From an uncultured Slackia sp. (GTDB lineage Bacteria; Actinomycetota; Coriobacteriia; Coriobacteriales; Eggerthellaceae), in contig NZ_CAKTVX010000011.1 of the NCBI RefSeq assembly GCF_934630525.1, forward strand, positions 1 through 64,000: DNA of 64,000 nucleotides, given 5' to 3'. The position numbers and the translations under genes were made by a program. The notes below the pieces were generated by a model. That model did not search any database. It had not been told where the DNA came from and was given only the letters and a program-made list of their open reading frames with translations. Below are positions 54,125 through 63,720 of the stretch, piece after piece; position 1 is the stretch's first letter; every line of letters begins with the position of its first letter.

Positions 54125-56482
54125 ATGGATACATCTACCAACAATACGCGCTTCGCAAACTCAGGATGCGTCGAGGCTCAAACGGCGAACACGCCCACCG
54201 CCATCCAAGTCATTTGGAGCCACTGCGCCGCCAACTGCGGGGGCCGATGCGCACTGCGCTTCGAGGTCGAAGACGGGCGCGCCGTGGGCGTTGGCTCGTG
54301 CCCGGCGAGCGCGCCTGACGGCACGCCCCTGCCCCAAGCCTGCGTGCGCGGGCGCCGCATGCTCGCCTGGGCTCAGAGCCCGCTGCGCCTGAAATGGCCG
54401 CTCAAACGCACGGGACCGCGAGGATCGGGCCTCTACGAACGCATCACATGGAACGAGGCAATCGATATCGCATCGAGTAAGCTGCGCGATACCATCGACC
54501 GCTTTGGCAACGACGCCGTCTTCATCGCCTACGGCACGAACGCGAACTGCACCACCGCGCGCCCCTTCAACAGGCTCATGAACTGCCTGGGTGGCTACCT
54601 ATCACGCTACAACGACTACTCATGCGCGCAGGCCACCTGGGCCGCGAAATACTGCTTCGGAATGAAGCCCGACAACGGCAGCTCCTTTGAGCAGGCGTTT
54701 TCGGCCGACCTCGTGATCGCCTTCGGCGCGAACCCCGTTGTCGCCAACGACGGCGGCGCGAACATCGGCGCGCAATGGCGACGCCTGGCAAAGCAAGAGG
54801 GCACGCGCATCATCGTCATTGACCCGCGCAAGACCGAATCGGTCGTGGGCAACGTCGAATGGCTGCCCATCACGCCGGGAACCGATGCGGCGCTTGTGGC
54901 GGCAATTGCGTGGGAGTTTATCCAGGAGAATGTCGTTGACCTGGACTTTCTGCATGCATACTGCGTCGGCTTCGACGAGACGACCATGCCGGAAGCTTTC
55001 CGCGGAAAGCATATGTCGTATCACGACTACGTGACGGGCGAAGGCTATGACCGCACTGCGAAAACGCCCGAATGGGCCGAAGGCATGTGCGGCATTGCGG
55101 CGAGCGACATTCGCTCGCTTGCGCGCAGCATCGCGAACGCCCGGCGCCTCCATGTGTTGTCGGGTTGGGGTCCACAGCGGCGCAGCAACGGCGAATGGAA
55201 CGCCTGGGCGGTCATGGCGCTGCCGTGCCTCGTCGGCCACGTCGGCCTCGAAGGCACGTCAAACGGCCTGTATCCCTGGCACCACCGCGTGCTTTCGAGC
55301 TCGCTTCCCGCAGGACAAAACCCCGTGGCGGCGAGCATCCCCGTGTTCGAGACCATTCATGCCATTGAGCATGGCGAGGAAATGACCGCCGAAAACAGCG
55401 GCGTTCGCGGCGCGTCCCGCCTTGAACACGGAATCAAATATCTCATCAACTACGCGGGCAACAGCCTCACCAACCAGCATTCAGACGTGCGTCATTCCCA
55501 TGAAGTGCTCGCCGACGAGAGCAAATGTGAGTTCATTTTGGGCATCGACACCGTGATGTGCGATTCGCTGAAATACGCCGACATCATATTCCCCGACCTG
55601 CTGCGCATCGAGCAGCAATCGCAAACCTCGGGCGGCGCCGATTGAGGGCATATCGTGACGGGGCGGCCCGTGCCCACCGCGCGTGACGAGCAGAAAAGCG
55701 CCTACGAGATGGCGCGTCTCATGGCCGCGAGCCTCGGCGTCGAGCAAGAATTCACGCTGGGCCGCACCGAAAGCGACTGGATTCGCGTGCTCTACGACGA
55801 AGCGCGCGAACAACAGCCCGAACTTGGCCTTCCCGAATTCGACGAGGCGCAGCGCGCCGGCATCGTGAGCGTATGGCGCGGACCGCATGTCGCGCTTAAG
55901 GCGTTCCGCGAATCGCCCGACGAGCATCCGCTTGCGACCGCGTCGGGCAAAATCGAGCTTTTCAGCGAAGCGATCCTGCGCGACACGGCTGGCTGGGACC
56001 TGCGCGAGGGCGACACGCTCGCGTGTCTTTCAACCCTCGCGCCCATTCCCGCCTACATTCCCGAATGGACGGAAGCGGGCATTCCCAATGCCGAAATGCC
56101 GCTGCGGCTCACGGGTTTTCACGACCGCGCGCGCATCCATTCGAGCTGGGGATTCGACGAGAAGCTGAAATCGATGTTTCCGCAGGTGGTATGGATGAAT
56201 ACGAGCGATGCGAACAAACGAGGCATCGCCGATGGGGACAAAGTGCTCGTGAGAAATTACCAGGGCGAGCTGTGCCTGCCGGCGAAGCTCACGAGCGATA
56301 TTGTCGAAGGGACCGTAGCGATTTCACAAGGTGCCTGGTACGATGCGCGGCGCGTTAACGAGCGCGAGGTCGACTTCGGGGGCTGCATCAACACGCTTAC
56401 CGTGTATCGCCCCTCGCCGCTCGCCAAAGGCAACCCGCAGCACACCAATGTCTGCCGCGTAACGAAGCTCGAAGCGGAGTAA
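54125..56482 (+). pseudogene. molybdopterin oxidoreductase (DMSO reductase family) with in-frame TGA
   Basis: One continuous frame of about 785 codons is broken by a single TGA at 55643-55645 (codon 507); the frame is kept on both sides. C34, C38, C42 and C73 form a CX3CX3CX30C [4Fe-4S] site. WNEAIDIASSKL, NDYSCAQATWAAKYCFG (likely Mo-ligand region) and the C-terminal molydopterin-binding domain (GDKVLVRNYQGELCLPAK) are intact. No Tat signal is visible, and no DmsB or DmsC partner adjoins it. The TGA most likely replaces a Trp codon (TGG). Readthrough or selenocysteine is possible but unsupported. Start ATG 54125; GTG 54095 is an alternative. Confidence 0.75.
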
Positions 56483-56734
56483 CCGCGCAACCGGAAACGC
56501 GCCGAGGGATCGACGTCGTTGACAACAAAGGCCACGCTAGAAACGCTGAAATCCAGGGGGTCTGAAGCGACAGTGTCAAAAGCAAAGTTTAAGATTGTGA
56601 AGCGGCTGTCCCGAAAGTGAAGCGTACAGGGAACGCCGTTTCTCGAACTCGCGCACGACAACGCACGACAAGGCCCCCTCCATCGAGAAGAACCGCATGA
56701 ATTGGCCAACGCCCGCCCCTCAGATGAAAGCTGT

Positions 56735-57020
56735 CTAAAGGAACAACTCGGCTTCCTTGCGAACGTTGCATTCCTTCGCAATGGCGGCCGATGCGATTTT
56801 CGCCATAAGGCCATTAACCTTGCGCGCATGAGCGGGACAATCGCACATGCAACGCATGCAGCTTATGCAGGTCTGCGAATCGGCCGTAAAATCATAGGTG
56901 GAAATCGCTCGCACGGGACACGCCTTCGCCAAACCAGCACACGCGATCGTTCATGGGAATGGCCATTTCCACGATGGGGCCGAATGCGCCATTGCGGCGG
57001 CCAAGGCCTTCCATAATCAG
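56735..57020 (-). pseudogene. EFR1-family ferredoxin remnant
   Basis: A short frame ending ACPVRAISTYDF, CISCMRCMCDCP, AHARKVN and VRKEAELFL matches the C terminus of EFR1 proteins (flavodoxin-ferredoxin fusions). The first Cys cluster is missing. Upstream, another frame keeps EGLGRRNGAFGPIVEMA, which could be a flavodoxin-domain fragment. The gene seems to have suffered an internal deletion and frameshift. The intact second cluster alone would not make a working ferredoxin of this family. Confidence 0.65.
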
Positions 57021-57062
57021 GCGCTTCCTTCCAAGCAAATGCCGTAATTTGGGAACAAGAAA

Positions 57063-57085
57063 GGAGGGGGCATGCGCGCCCCTCC
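57063..57085 (-). terminator. terminator after alanine:sodium symporter
   Basis: GGAGGGG and CCCCTCC stem about 60 bp past the symporter stop; the minus strand continues with TTTCTTG. Confidence 0.6.
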
Positions 57086-57146
57086 CGAAAAGGGGACGGC
57101 CGCCCGAAGGCAGCCGCCTAGGTTGTGAGGGAATACCGCCGGCGAA

Positions 57147-58682
57147 TTACTTTTCGTCGTATTGCGGAATCTCGGTGTCGTCAACCTCGTCGAGGTTGCC
57201 GTCGTAGACGTAGTGCTTGGTCTCGCGAGCGATGATGGCGGAAAGGCCGAGCACTGCGATGCAGTTCGGGATCGCCATAAGGGCGTTCATCACGTCGGCG
57301 AAGTTCCACACCACCGAGCTCAGATTCGAAACCGCGGCGCTGCCGGTTGCGTCGCCGACCATCATGCAGCCCCAGAAGACGAACAGCAGAAACACGATGT
57401 AGTACGGGAGCACGGCCTTCTTGCCAAGCAGGTAGCTGATGGCGCGATTGCCGTACTGGCTCCAACCGAGAATGGTGGAGTAAGTGAAGGTCAGCAGGCC
57501 AACGAGCAGCACCAACGGGCCGAACACGGGAATCTTCTCGAAGGCCGCGGTGGCGAGGCCAGCGCCCGAAGAGATGGCGCCATCGGCGATTGCGGTGGAA
57601 AGCTCGGGGTTGGCGAGCAGCGTGGTCATGAGCATGAGGCCCGTGAGCAAGCAGACGACGACGGTATCCCAGAACGTGCCGGTCATGGAAACGAGCGCCT
57701 GGCGAGCGGGGTTCTTCGTCGTGGCGGAAGACGCGACGAGCGGAGCGGAGCCCATGCCCGATTCGTTGGAGAAGATGCCGCGCTTGAAGCCGAACTGCAA
57801 AGCCAGGGTAACCGTGGAGCCAACCGCGCCGCCGGCGGCGCCTGCCGGGGTGAAAGCGCCCACGATGATCTGGCGAATGGCCTCACCAAGGTACTGGCCG
57901 TTCAGGCCAATAATGATGATGCAGCACACCACGTAGAAGATGGCCATGACGGGAACGAGCTTCTCGCACACACGGGAAATCGACTTGATGCCGCCCAGAA
58001 TGACGATAGCCACAAGCGCCACGACCACGATGCCGACGAGCCACTGCGGAATGGCCGCGCCGTCGATGAGCGACGTGTTGTACAGCGCATCGGCGAGCGA
58101 GTTCGACTGGGTCGAAGCGCCAATGCCGAACGCGGCCAGCGACGCGAACAGGGCAAACAGCACAGCAAGCACGCGGCCGAGCTTCTTGTTCTTGAAGCCG
58201 CGCTCGAGCGCGTACATCGCGCCGCCGAGCATCTTGCCGGAGTGGTCTTTCACGCGGTACTTCACGCCGATGAAGACCTCGGAATACTTGGTGGCGATAC
58301 CCAAAATACCGGTGATCCACATCCAGAAGATGGCGCCCGGGCCGCCGAACAGAAGGCCCGTGCCCACGCCGACGATGTTGCCCGTGCCGATGGTGGCAGC
58401 GAGCGCCGTGGTGAGCGCGCCGAACTGGGTGATGTCGCCGTCGGCGTCGGACGGATCGTCCTTGGTGACCGACAACTTGATGCCGGTGCCAAGCTTGCGC
58501 TGGATGAAGCCGGTGCGAATCGTCATGAAAATGTGCGTGCCAAGCAGCAGCAAAATCATGATGGGGCCCCACACGAAGCCGTCGACGGCGTCGATGACGT
58601 CAAGCGGACTCGTGGCGGCGGCCAAGCCTTCGCCCAAACTCGTAAATGGCGTTATGAAAAACGATGTAAGGAAGTCTTCCAT
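57147..58682 (-). CDS. alanine/glycine:cation symporter (AGCS family)
   Basis: A 511-aa membrane protein with about 10-11 hydrophobic segments. TALAATIGTGNIVGVGTGL and FGFKRGIFSNESGMGSAPLVA are the AGCS hallmarks. It imports alanine or glycine with sodium. GGGAAAGG before the ATG at 58682 is the ribosome site, and it is itself part of a hairpin in the mRNA leader. Monocistronic. Confidence 0.95.
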   Translation of the reverse strand: MEDFLTSFFITPFTSLGEGLAAATSPLDVIDAVDGFVWGPIMILLLLGTHIFMTIRTGFIQRKLGTGIKLSVTKDDPSDADGDITQFGALTTALAATIGTGNIVGVGTGLLFGGPGAIFWMWITGILGIATKYSEVFIGVKYRVKDHSGKMLGGAMYALERGFKNKKLGRVLAVLFALFASLAAFGIGASTQSNSLADALYNTSLIDGAAIPQWLVGIVVVALVAIVILGGIKSISRVCEKLVPVMAIFYVVCCIIIIGLNGQYLGEAIRQIIVGAFTPAGAAGGAVGSTVTLALQFGFKRGIFSNESGMGSAPLVASSATTKNPARQALVSMTGTFWDTVVVCLLTGLMLMTTLLANPELSTAIADGAISSGAGLATAAFEKIPVFGPLVLLVGLLTFTYSTILGWSQYGNRAISYLLGKKAVLPYYIVFLLFVFWGCMMVGDATGSAAVSNLSSVVWNFADVMNALMAIPNCIAVLGLSAIIARETKHYVYDGNLDEVDDTEIPQYDEK

Positions 58683-58683
58683 A

Positions 58684-58756
58684 GCACTGCCTTTCCCTCG
58701 GGAAAGCGTGCGCGTTGGAGAGCCATAAGGGGGAAATCTCTCCAACGCGAGCGCTT
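58684..58756 (-). promoter_or_regulatory. structured leader of the AGCS transporter
   Basis: GCGTTGGAGAG and CTCTCCAACGC (58712-58722 and 58738-58748) form an 11-bp stem that can extend with AAGCG/CGCTT. A second hairpin CTTTCCC-TC-GGGAAAG, close to the start codon, contains the ribosome site. Translation may be controlled by switching between these structures. No known riboswitch class was recognised. Confidence 0.5.
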
Positions 58757-58884
58757 TCTTTCTCTTTCGACGAGGGAAATGCTACGGGAGATGTTTTTCA
58801 GGCACGTTTCAAGTCGCGTAACAGCGTGTATCTCAGAGTTAAAGGGACGTTACGCGCCCGCGAACGGACGTGGCACCAACGAAA

Positions 58885-58932
58885 CGGGCCGCTTCCCATT
58901 TCCCCACAATCGAAGAAATGGGAAGCGGCCCG
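58885..58932 (-). terminator. terminator of the membrane-anchored protein gene
   Basis: A 17-bp perfect stem (CGGGCCGCTTCCCATTT and complement) with a 14-nt loop; on the minus strand it is followed by TTTCGTT. It lies about 100 bp past the stop of the gene at 59035. Confidence 0.75.
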
Positions 58933-59034
58933 CAATAAGCCTATCCACGTTTCGAAAGGTTCAGCGCTATAAGCGAGCAACGGCGCGCCATGGGCGACCT
59001 GCCAATGGGCACGGCGCGGCCCTCAGCAAACCGC

Positions 59035-60096
59035 CTACGTGAACAGCCACAACAGGTCGTTTTCGCTGGGGTCGGCCCACTCCGATTCGTCGATGCGCCA
59101 CGTGCCGCCGACCTTCTCCAAGTCTACCGTCAAAAACAGCTCATAGCCCATTTCGGCATTCTCGCATGCGTTCGAAAGGGCCTCTTGCGCGTCGACTCCA
59201 TCTGCAATGGCGTAGCACACTTCCCTCGCGACATCGTAGCTGCGATAGGAATTCGCGTAGTAATACACCGTCGCCTCGTCAGCTTCGTCGTCGACGTACA
59301 CCCAGTCGACTTCATACACGAGCGAGCGCATGGCCCAATCGGCATACGCGTCGGCATCGAGGCCCAGGGAAGCGGCCGACTCGCCCGTATAACCCAAGAC
59401 GCAATCGGCGAAATCGTTGGCGATTGCCGCGCGAAGGACCTCGTCATCGCCCGATGCCACACTGCCGAGACGGCTGGTCGCCACATCGAATATCGCCTTC
59501 TCGTCGTCGGTCTCCGGAGCGTATACCTCGTGGTCGGAGCCAATGACTTCAGTATCGTCGACATCGCCATACTTGGGGGCCTGCTCGTCGAAAAGAGAAT
59601 CGAGCGCGACAATGGCGCCCAAAATAACCGTGAAGGCGACGCACGCCGCTGCGATAATGCCCACGACAACCGCGGGAGACTTGCCCTTGGACCTCGAAGC
59701 AGCCTTGCTCTGGGCCGCCCTTTTGCCCACGCCTTCGAAATTCGGAGGCGGCGGCGGGGTGGGCGCAGAGGATGGGCCCACATTGCCAGCGGGCGCGCTG
59801 AAAGGCGAATCTTGGGAAGAGGGCTGATTGGGCCAAGCGGGCTGGCTCGAACGCGAAGAATCGCCAGACTGAGCAGGACGAGCGGGATGGGCGGAGCGAT
59901 CCGCCTCCTCAGAAGCCGCCTTCGGCTCGCTAACCGGCGCAGAAACGCCGCCTTCTGCCGGCTCGCCGAACGGATTTTGCGCGCGATTCTTGTACGCCTT
60001 CGTCGATGAAGGAATATCCCACGGCATTGTGGGGTCGCCCGCGTTGAACGGGCTCTCGTTCGCACGCTTGTCGTTTTTCTTATCGCCCCAGGCCAT
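59035..60096 (-). CDS. membrane-anchored protein with Pro/Ser-rich cytoplasmic region
   Basis: A 353-aa protein of unknown function. The first 145 residues are Pro/Ser/Ala-rich and hydrophilic (including SAPTPPPPPNFEG). One transmembrane segment follows (AVVVGIIAAACVAFTVILGA, about residues 142-162). An acidic extracellular domain of about 190 residues ends in WRIDESEWADPSENDLLWLF. The layout resembles Gram-positive surface proteins with a cytoplasmic zinc-ribbon or Pro-rich lead. GGGGAGG precedes the ATG at 60096. Divergent from the MarR gene. Confidence 0.8.
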   Translation of the reverse strand: MAWGDKKNDKRANESPFNAGDPTMPWDIPSSTKAYKNRAQNPFGEPAEGGVSAPVSEPKAASEEADRSAHPARPAQSGDSSRSSQPAWPNQPSSQDSPFSAPAGNVGPSSAPTPPPPPNFEGVGKRAAQSKAASRSKGKSPAVVVGIIAAACVAFTVILGAIVALDSLFDEQAPKYGDVDDTEVIGSDHEVYAPETDDEKAIFDVATSRLGSVASGDDEVLRAAIANDFADCVLGYTGESAASLGLDADAYADWAMRSLVYEVDWVYVDDEADEATVYYYANSYRSYDVAREVCYAIADGVDAQEALSNACENAEMGYELFLTVDLEKVGGTWRIDESEWADPSENDLLWLFT

Positions 60097-60228
60097 GCGC
60101 GCCTCCCCTTCCGTCGCGTTGTACGGCATTCCGAACGCTCAAGGCGCCCGGAACAGCTACAAAAAGTATACGACACCACCCAGCTAAAAAGCGACCTTCG
60201 CGTACGCCAAGCGGAGTGCTTTCTGCGG

Positions 60229-60286
60229 AACTTGTTGACACATCAACAAGTTTATGGTCAACTTCCACATGTTGATTTGTCAACAT
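60229..60286. promoter_or_regulatory. two MarR-type operators
   Basis: A perfect 10-bp palindrome AACTTGTTGA-CACA-TCAACAAGTT (60229-60252), and a second, ATGTTGA-TTTG-TCAACAT (60269-60286). Both are built on TTGA/TCAA and lie just before the MarR gene. This suits autoregulation, as is usual in the family. Confidence 0.8.
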
Positions 60287-60306
60287 CAATCATCTGGAAA
60301 GGCGCC

Positions 60307-60819
60307 ATGGAAGACCGATTCGAGACGTTCACCATTCTCATAAGCCGAATCAATCGCAGCATTCGCAAAATCAAAAACCAGGAAATGGCCGATTGGGGGC
60401 TGAAAAGCATTCATGTATCGTGCCTGCACTACTTGCGTTCGCAGGGAAGCCTTACCGCGGCCGAGCTGTGCGAGCGCTGCGAAGAAGACAAAGCGGCTGT
60501 GTCGCGCGCAATCGACCACCTGAAATCGGAAGGTTTCATCGAGCACAGCGCCAACGATGCCAAGCTCTACAAGTGCCCGCTCGTGCTCACCAAGAAAGGC
60601 GAGCAGGCCGGCGACGCGATTGCCCAAAAAATCGCGACGGTGCTTCGGGAAATCGACGACAGCCTCACCGATGAGCAGCGCGCAGCGTTCTACCAAAGCC
60701 TCGCCGCCGTGAGCGACCGCTTAGGCACTATCGCGAGCGAGCCAATCGAAGCAAAACGTGACGATGAACGCGCCCGTCATGTGGGCGCCGAACGCAAGCG
60801 CGAATCAAGCCCCAGCTAA
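60307..60819 (+). CDS. MarR-family transcriptional regulator
   Basis: A 170-aa winged-helix repressor. VSCLHYLRSQGSLTAAELCERCEEDKAAVSRAIDHLKSEGFIEHS is the DNA-binding region, flanked by dimerisation helices. The tail after residue 150 is Arg/Glu-rich. GGAAAGG precedes the ATG at 60307. Two palindromic operators lie upstream. It may control itself and the alcohol/aldehyde dehydrogenase pair downstream. Confidence 0.93.
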   Translation: MEDRFETFTILISRINRSIRKIKNQEMADWGLKSIHVSCLHYLRSQGSLTAAELCERCEEDKAAVSRAIDHLKSEGFIEHSANDAKLYKCPLVLTKKGEQAGDAIAQKIATVLREIDDSLTDEQRAAFYQSLAAVSDRLGTIASEPIEAKRDDERARHVGAERKRESSPS

Positions 60820-61025
60820 AAAGCGAGCTCCTCGCGCCCGCCCCATGCGGCAACCAGGCGCATGCCGCCTGACCATGCGCCAGCCGCGCGTATCGCGCCC
60901 ACCCTGCACGACAGCCGCGCGTATCGCGCCCACTCCCCCATACGATAACCACACGCATGCCGCCCGCCCCACGACGCCGCACGCGCCGTCGAAGCAGCCA
61001 CCGCCCCAAGAAAGAGAAGCCTGCC
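60820..61025. repeat. degenerate repeats between MarR and alcohol dehydrogenase
   Basis: Two direct copies of CAGCCGCGCGTATCGCGCCC occur at about 60889-60931, with decayed CGCATGCCGCC units around them. The weak ribosome site of the next gene is at the end. Confidence 0.7.
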
Positions 61026-62234
61026 ATGTTTTTCCTTAAAAAAGCCTACTGCCGCGTCTTCCAAATCGGTTTTCGCGCCGTACTCCCGGTGCTCCCCTAC
61101 CGCGAGCCCGAAATCATTCGCTCGTGCGCCGATTTGGGCCCCGCTCTTGCGAAGGAGCACGCACGCACCGTGCTCGTGGTAACCGACCGCGGCATCGTGG
61201 AAAACGGCCTCACCGCACCGCTCGAAGAGGCGCTGCGCGACGCGGGCGTGAACTACGCAATATACGACAAAACCCAGCCCAACCCCACCGTCGACCAGGT
61301 CGAAGAAGCCCTTGAGCTCTACCGCCAGCGCCAATGCACCGCGATTATCGCGATTGGCGGCGGCTCATCGATGGACTGCGCCAAAGCCGTGGGCGCGCGC
61401 GTCGCGTACCCGAACAAGCCGCTCTCGCGCATGAAGGGCGTTCTGCGCGTGCTCAAGGCGACACCCCCGATTATCGCCATTCCCACCACCGCGGGCACGG
61501 GCAGCGAAGCCACCTTGGCCGCCGTGATTACCGACGGCCGCGAGCACCACAAATACGCGATCATGAGCTTCCCGCTCATTCCCCACTACGCCGTGCTCGA
61601 CGCGCACCTCACCTACACGCTGCCGCCGCACCTTACCTCCACCACGGGCATGGACGCGCTCACCCATGCCGTGGAAGCATATATCGGCAGGTCAACCACG
61701 AAACAGACGCGCGAACTCGCGCTCGATGCAACCAAACTGATATTCGGAAACATCCAGCGCGCCTATGAGCATGGCGACGACCACGAGGCGCGCGAGAACA
61801 TGCTGCACGCCGCATACAAAGCGGGCATCGCGTTTTCCATGTCGTACGTGGGCTACGTGCACGCCATTGCCCACTCGATCGGCGGCCAATACGGCGTGCC
61901 CCACGGCCTGGCCAACGCCGTGATTCTGCCCTACGTGCTCGAAGCATACGGCGAGTCGGCGCACAAAAAGCTTCACCAGCTCGGCGTGGCCGCGGGCGTG
62001 TGCGACACGACCGATTCCGATGCCGAAGGCGCGGCGAAGTTCATCGCGGCGATCAAGGAACTCAACGCGAGCATGAACATCCCCACGAAAATCAGCGGCA
62101 TCAAGCGCGACGACATCGCACACCTGGCCCACACGGCCGAACGCGAAGCGAACCCGCTCTATCCCGTGCCCAAGCTCATGACCGAGCACGAACTGGCCGC
62201 CCTCTATGAAGAAATCGCAGATTGGAACGAATAA
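61026..62234 (+). CDS. iron-containing alcohol dehydrogenase
   Basis: A 402-aa group III NAD(P)-dependent dehydrogenase. AIIAIGGGSSMDCAKAVGA binds the nucleotide. PTTAGTGSEAT, GMDALTHAVEAY and AIAHSIGGQYGVPHGLANAVILP contain the metal ligands (Asp and His residues). It interconverts an alcohol and an aldehyde. The ATG is at 61026. Its stop overlaps the start of the aldehyde dehydrogenase by one base, so the pair are co-translated and probably share a metabolite. Confidence 0.95.
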   Translation: MFFLKKAYCRVFQIGFRAVLPVLPYREPEIIRSCADLGPALAKEHARTVLVVTDRGIVENGLTAPLEEALRDAGVNYAIYDKTQPNPTVDQVEEALELYRQRQCTAIIAIGGGSSMDCAKAVGARVAYPNKPLSRMKGVLRVLKATPPIIAIPTTAGTGSEATLAAVITDGREHHKYAIMSFPLIPHYAVLDAHLTYTLPPHLTSTTGMDALTHAVEAYIGRSTTKQTRELALDATKLIFGNIQRAYEHGDDHEARENMLHAAYKAGIAFSMSYVGYVHAIAHSIGGQYGVPHGLANAVILPYVLEAYGESAHKKLHQLGVAAGVCDTTDSDAEGAAKFIAAIKELNASMNIPTKISGIKRDDIAHLAHTAEREANPLYPVPKLMTEHELAALYEEIADWNE

Positions 62235-63616
62235 TGACCGGCGAAGAAATCCAAGCACTCCTCGACACGCAGCGCGCCTTCTTCAACAGCGGAGCCACGC
62301 TTTCCGTCGATTTCCGCATCAAGAGCCTGCGCAAGCTCTACGACGCCGTGAAGGAGCACGAAGACGACATCCATGCGGCGCTCACGGCCGATTTGGGCAA
62401 GAGCGCCTACGAGGGCTTCATGTGCGAAAGCGGCCTGGCGCTCACCGAAATTTCGTACATGATCAAGCACACGCGCAAACTGGCGCGCCGCACAACCGTG
62501 CGCACGCCGCTCGCGCAATTCGCCTCGCACAGCTTCACGCAGGCGGTGCCCTACGGCAACACGCTCGTCATGAGCCCGTGGAACTACCCGTTCCTGCTGA
62601 CCATCGACCCGCTCGCCGACGCCATCGCCGCAGGCAACACCGTTATTTTGAAGCCGAGCGCCTATTCGCCAGCGACCAGCGCGATTATCGAGCGCATTGT
62701 CGCGGAATGCTTCGCGCCCGAGCACGTGGCGGTTGTCACGGGCGGTCGTGCGGAAAACACCGCGCTGCTCGAGCAGAAATTCGACTTCATCTTCTTCACG
62801 GGAAGCCAAAACGTGGGCAAGGAAGTGCTGCGCCACGCGGCCGAATTCCTCACGCCCGCCGTGCTTGAGTTGGGCGGAAAGAGCCCGTGCATCGTGGACG
62901 CGAGCGCGAACATCGAGCTTGCCGCCAAGCGCATCGCGTTTGGCAAGTTCCTGAACTGCGGGCAGACGTGCGTGGCGCCCGATTACGTGCTCGTTGAGCG
63001 CGGCGTGCACGACAAACTCGTCGCTGAGCTGGCAAAACAGATTGAACGCCAATTCGGCAAAGCACCGCTCGAAAACGCCGACTACGGCAAAATCGTGAAC
63101 CAGAAGCACTTCGAGCGCCTGTGCGGACTTATCGACGAGAACAAAGTGGTGCATGGCGGCGAGCGCGACGCCGAAAGCTGCCGCATCGCGCCCACGATTA
63201 TGGACGGCGTCACGGCGAGCGACGCGGTTATGGGAGAAGAGATTTTCGGGCCGATTCTGCCCATTCTTACGTTTGAGACATTTGACCAGGTGGCACAAGG
63301 CCTTAAAGGCAAGGCGAAGCCGCTTGCCGCGTATTTGTTCTCGAGCGACAAGGGACACATCGACCGCTTCACGCACGAGCTGCAATTCGGCGGCGGCTGC
63401 ATCAACGACGTCGTCATCCACCTGGCGACAAGCAAGATGGCGTTCGGCGGCGTGGGCGAAAGCGGCATGGGCGGCTACCACGGCAAGCGCGGCTTCGAGG
63501 CGTTTTCGCACGTCAAATCGATTGTCGACAAGAAAACGTGGCTCGATTTGCCCATGCGCTACCAGCCGTATTCAAGCGCGCTTTACGAAAAGCTGCTGCA
63601 CGTGTTCTTGCGATAG
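62234..63616 (+). CDS. aldehyde dehydrogenase
   Basis: A 460-aa NAD(P)-dependent dehydrogenase, nearest to the class-3 group (short, membrane-proximal fatty aldehyde type). MSPWNYPFLLTIDPL, FFTGSQNVGKEV, VLELGGKSPCIV with catalytic Glu, and FLNCGQTCVAPDY with catalytic Cys are present. It overlaps the alcohol dehydrogenase stop by one base. Together they could take an alcohol through an aldehyde to an acid, or the reverse under fermentation. Confidence 0.95.
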   Translation: MTGEEIQALLDTQRAFFNSGATLSVDFRIKSLRKLYDAVKEHEDDIHAALTADLGKSAYEGFMCESGLALTEISYMIKHTRKLARRTTVRTPLAQFASHSFTQAVPYGNTLVMSPWNYPFLLTIDPLADAIAAGNTVILKPSAYSPATSAIIERIVAECFAPEHVAVVTGGRAENTALLEQKFDFIFFTGSQNVGKEVLRHAAEFLTPAVLELGGKSPCIVDASANIELAAKRIAFGKFLNCGQTCVAPDYVLVERGVHDKLVAELAKQIERQFGKAPLENADYGKIVNQKHFERLCGLIDENKVVHGGERDAESCRIAPTIMDGVTASDAVMGEEIFGPILPILTFETFDQVAQGLKGKAKPLAAYLFSSDKGHIDRFTHELQFGGGCINDVVIHLATSKMAFGGVGESGMGGYHGKRGFEAFSHVKSIVDKKTWLDLPMRYQPYSSALYEKLLHVFLR

Positions 63617-63635
63617 CATCGCGCGCCCAAACACT

Positions 63636-63673
63636 GCGGGCCTCGCGCATCTTCCGCGCGAGGCCCGCTTTTT
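63636..63673 (+). terminator. intrinsic terminator after aldehyde dehydrogenase
   Basis: A 13-bp perfect stem (GCGGGCCTCGCGC and complement), 7-nt loop and TTTTT, in textbook form, 20 bp past the stop. Confidence 0.9.
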
Positions 63674-63720
63674 CTTTCTGGGCTTTCTTCGCCTATACCG
63701 CGTTCTTACGCGACGGCTGG

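Noticed and set aside
55643..55645. Selenocysteine codon
   Set aside because: The position is far from the Mo-ligand region, and the small hairpin after it lacks the features of a bacterial SECIS. A nonsense change is simpler.
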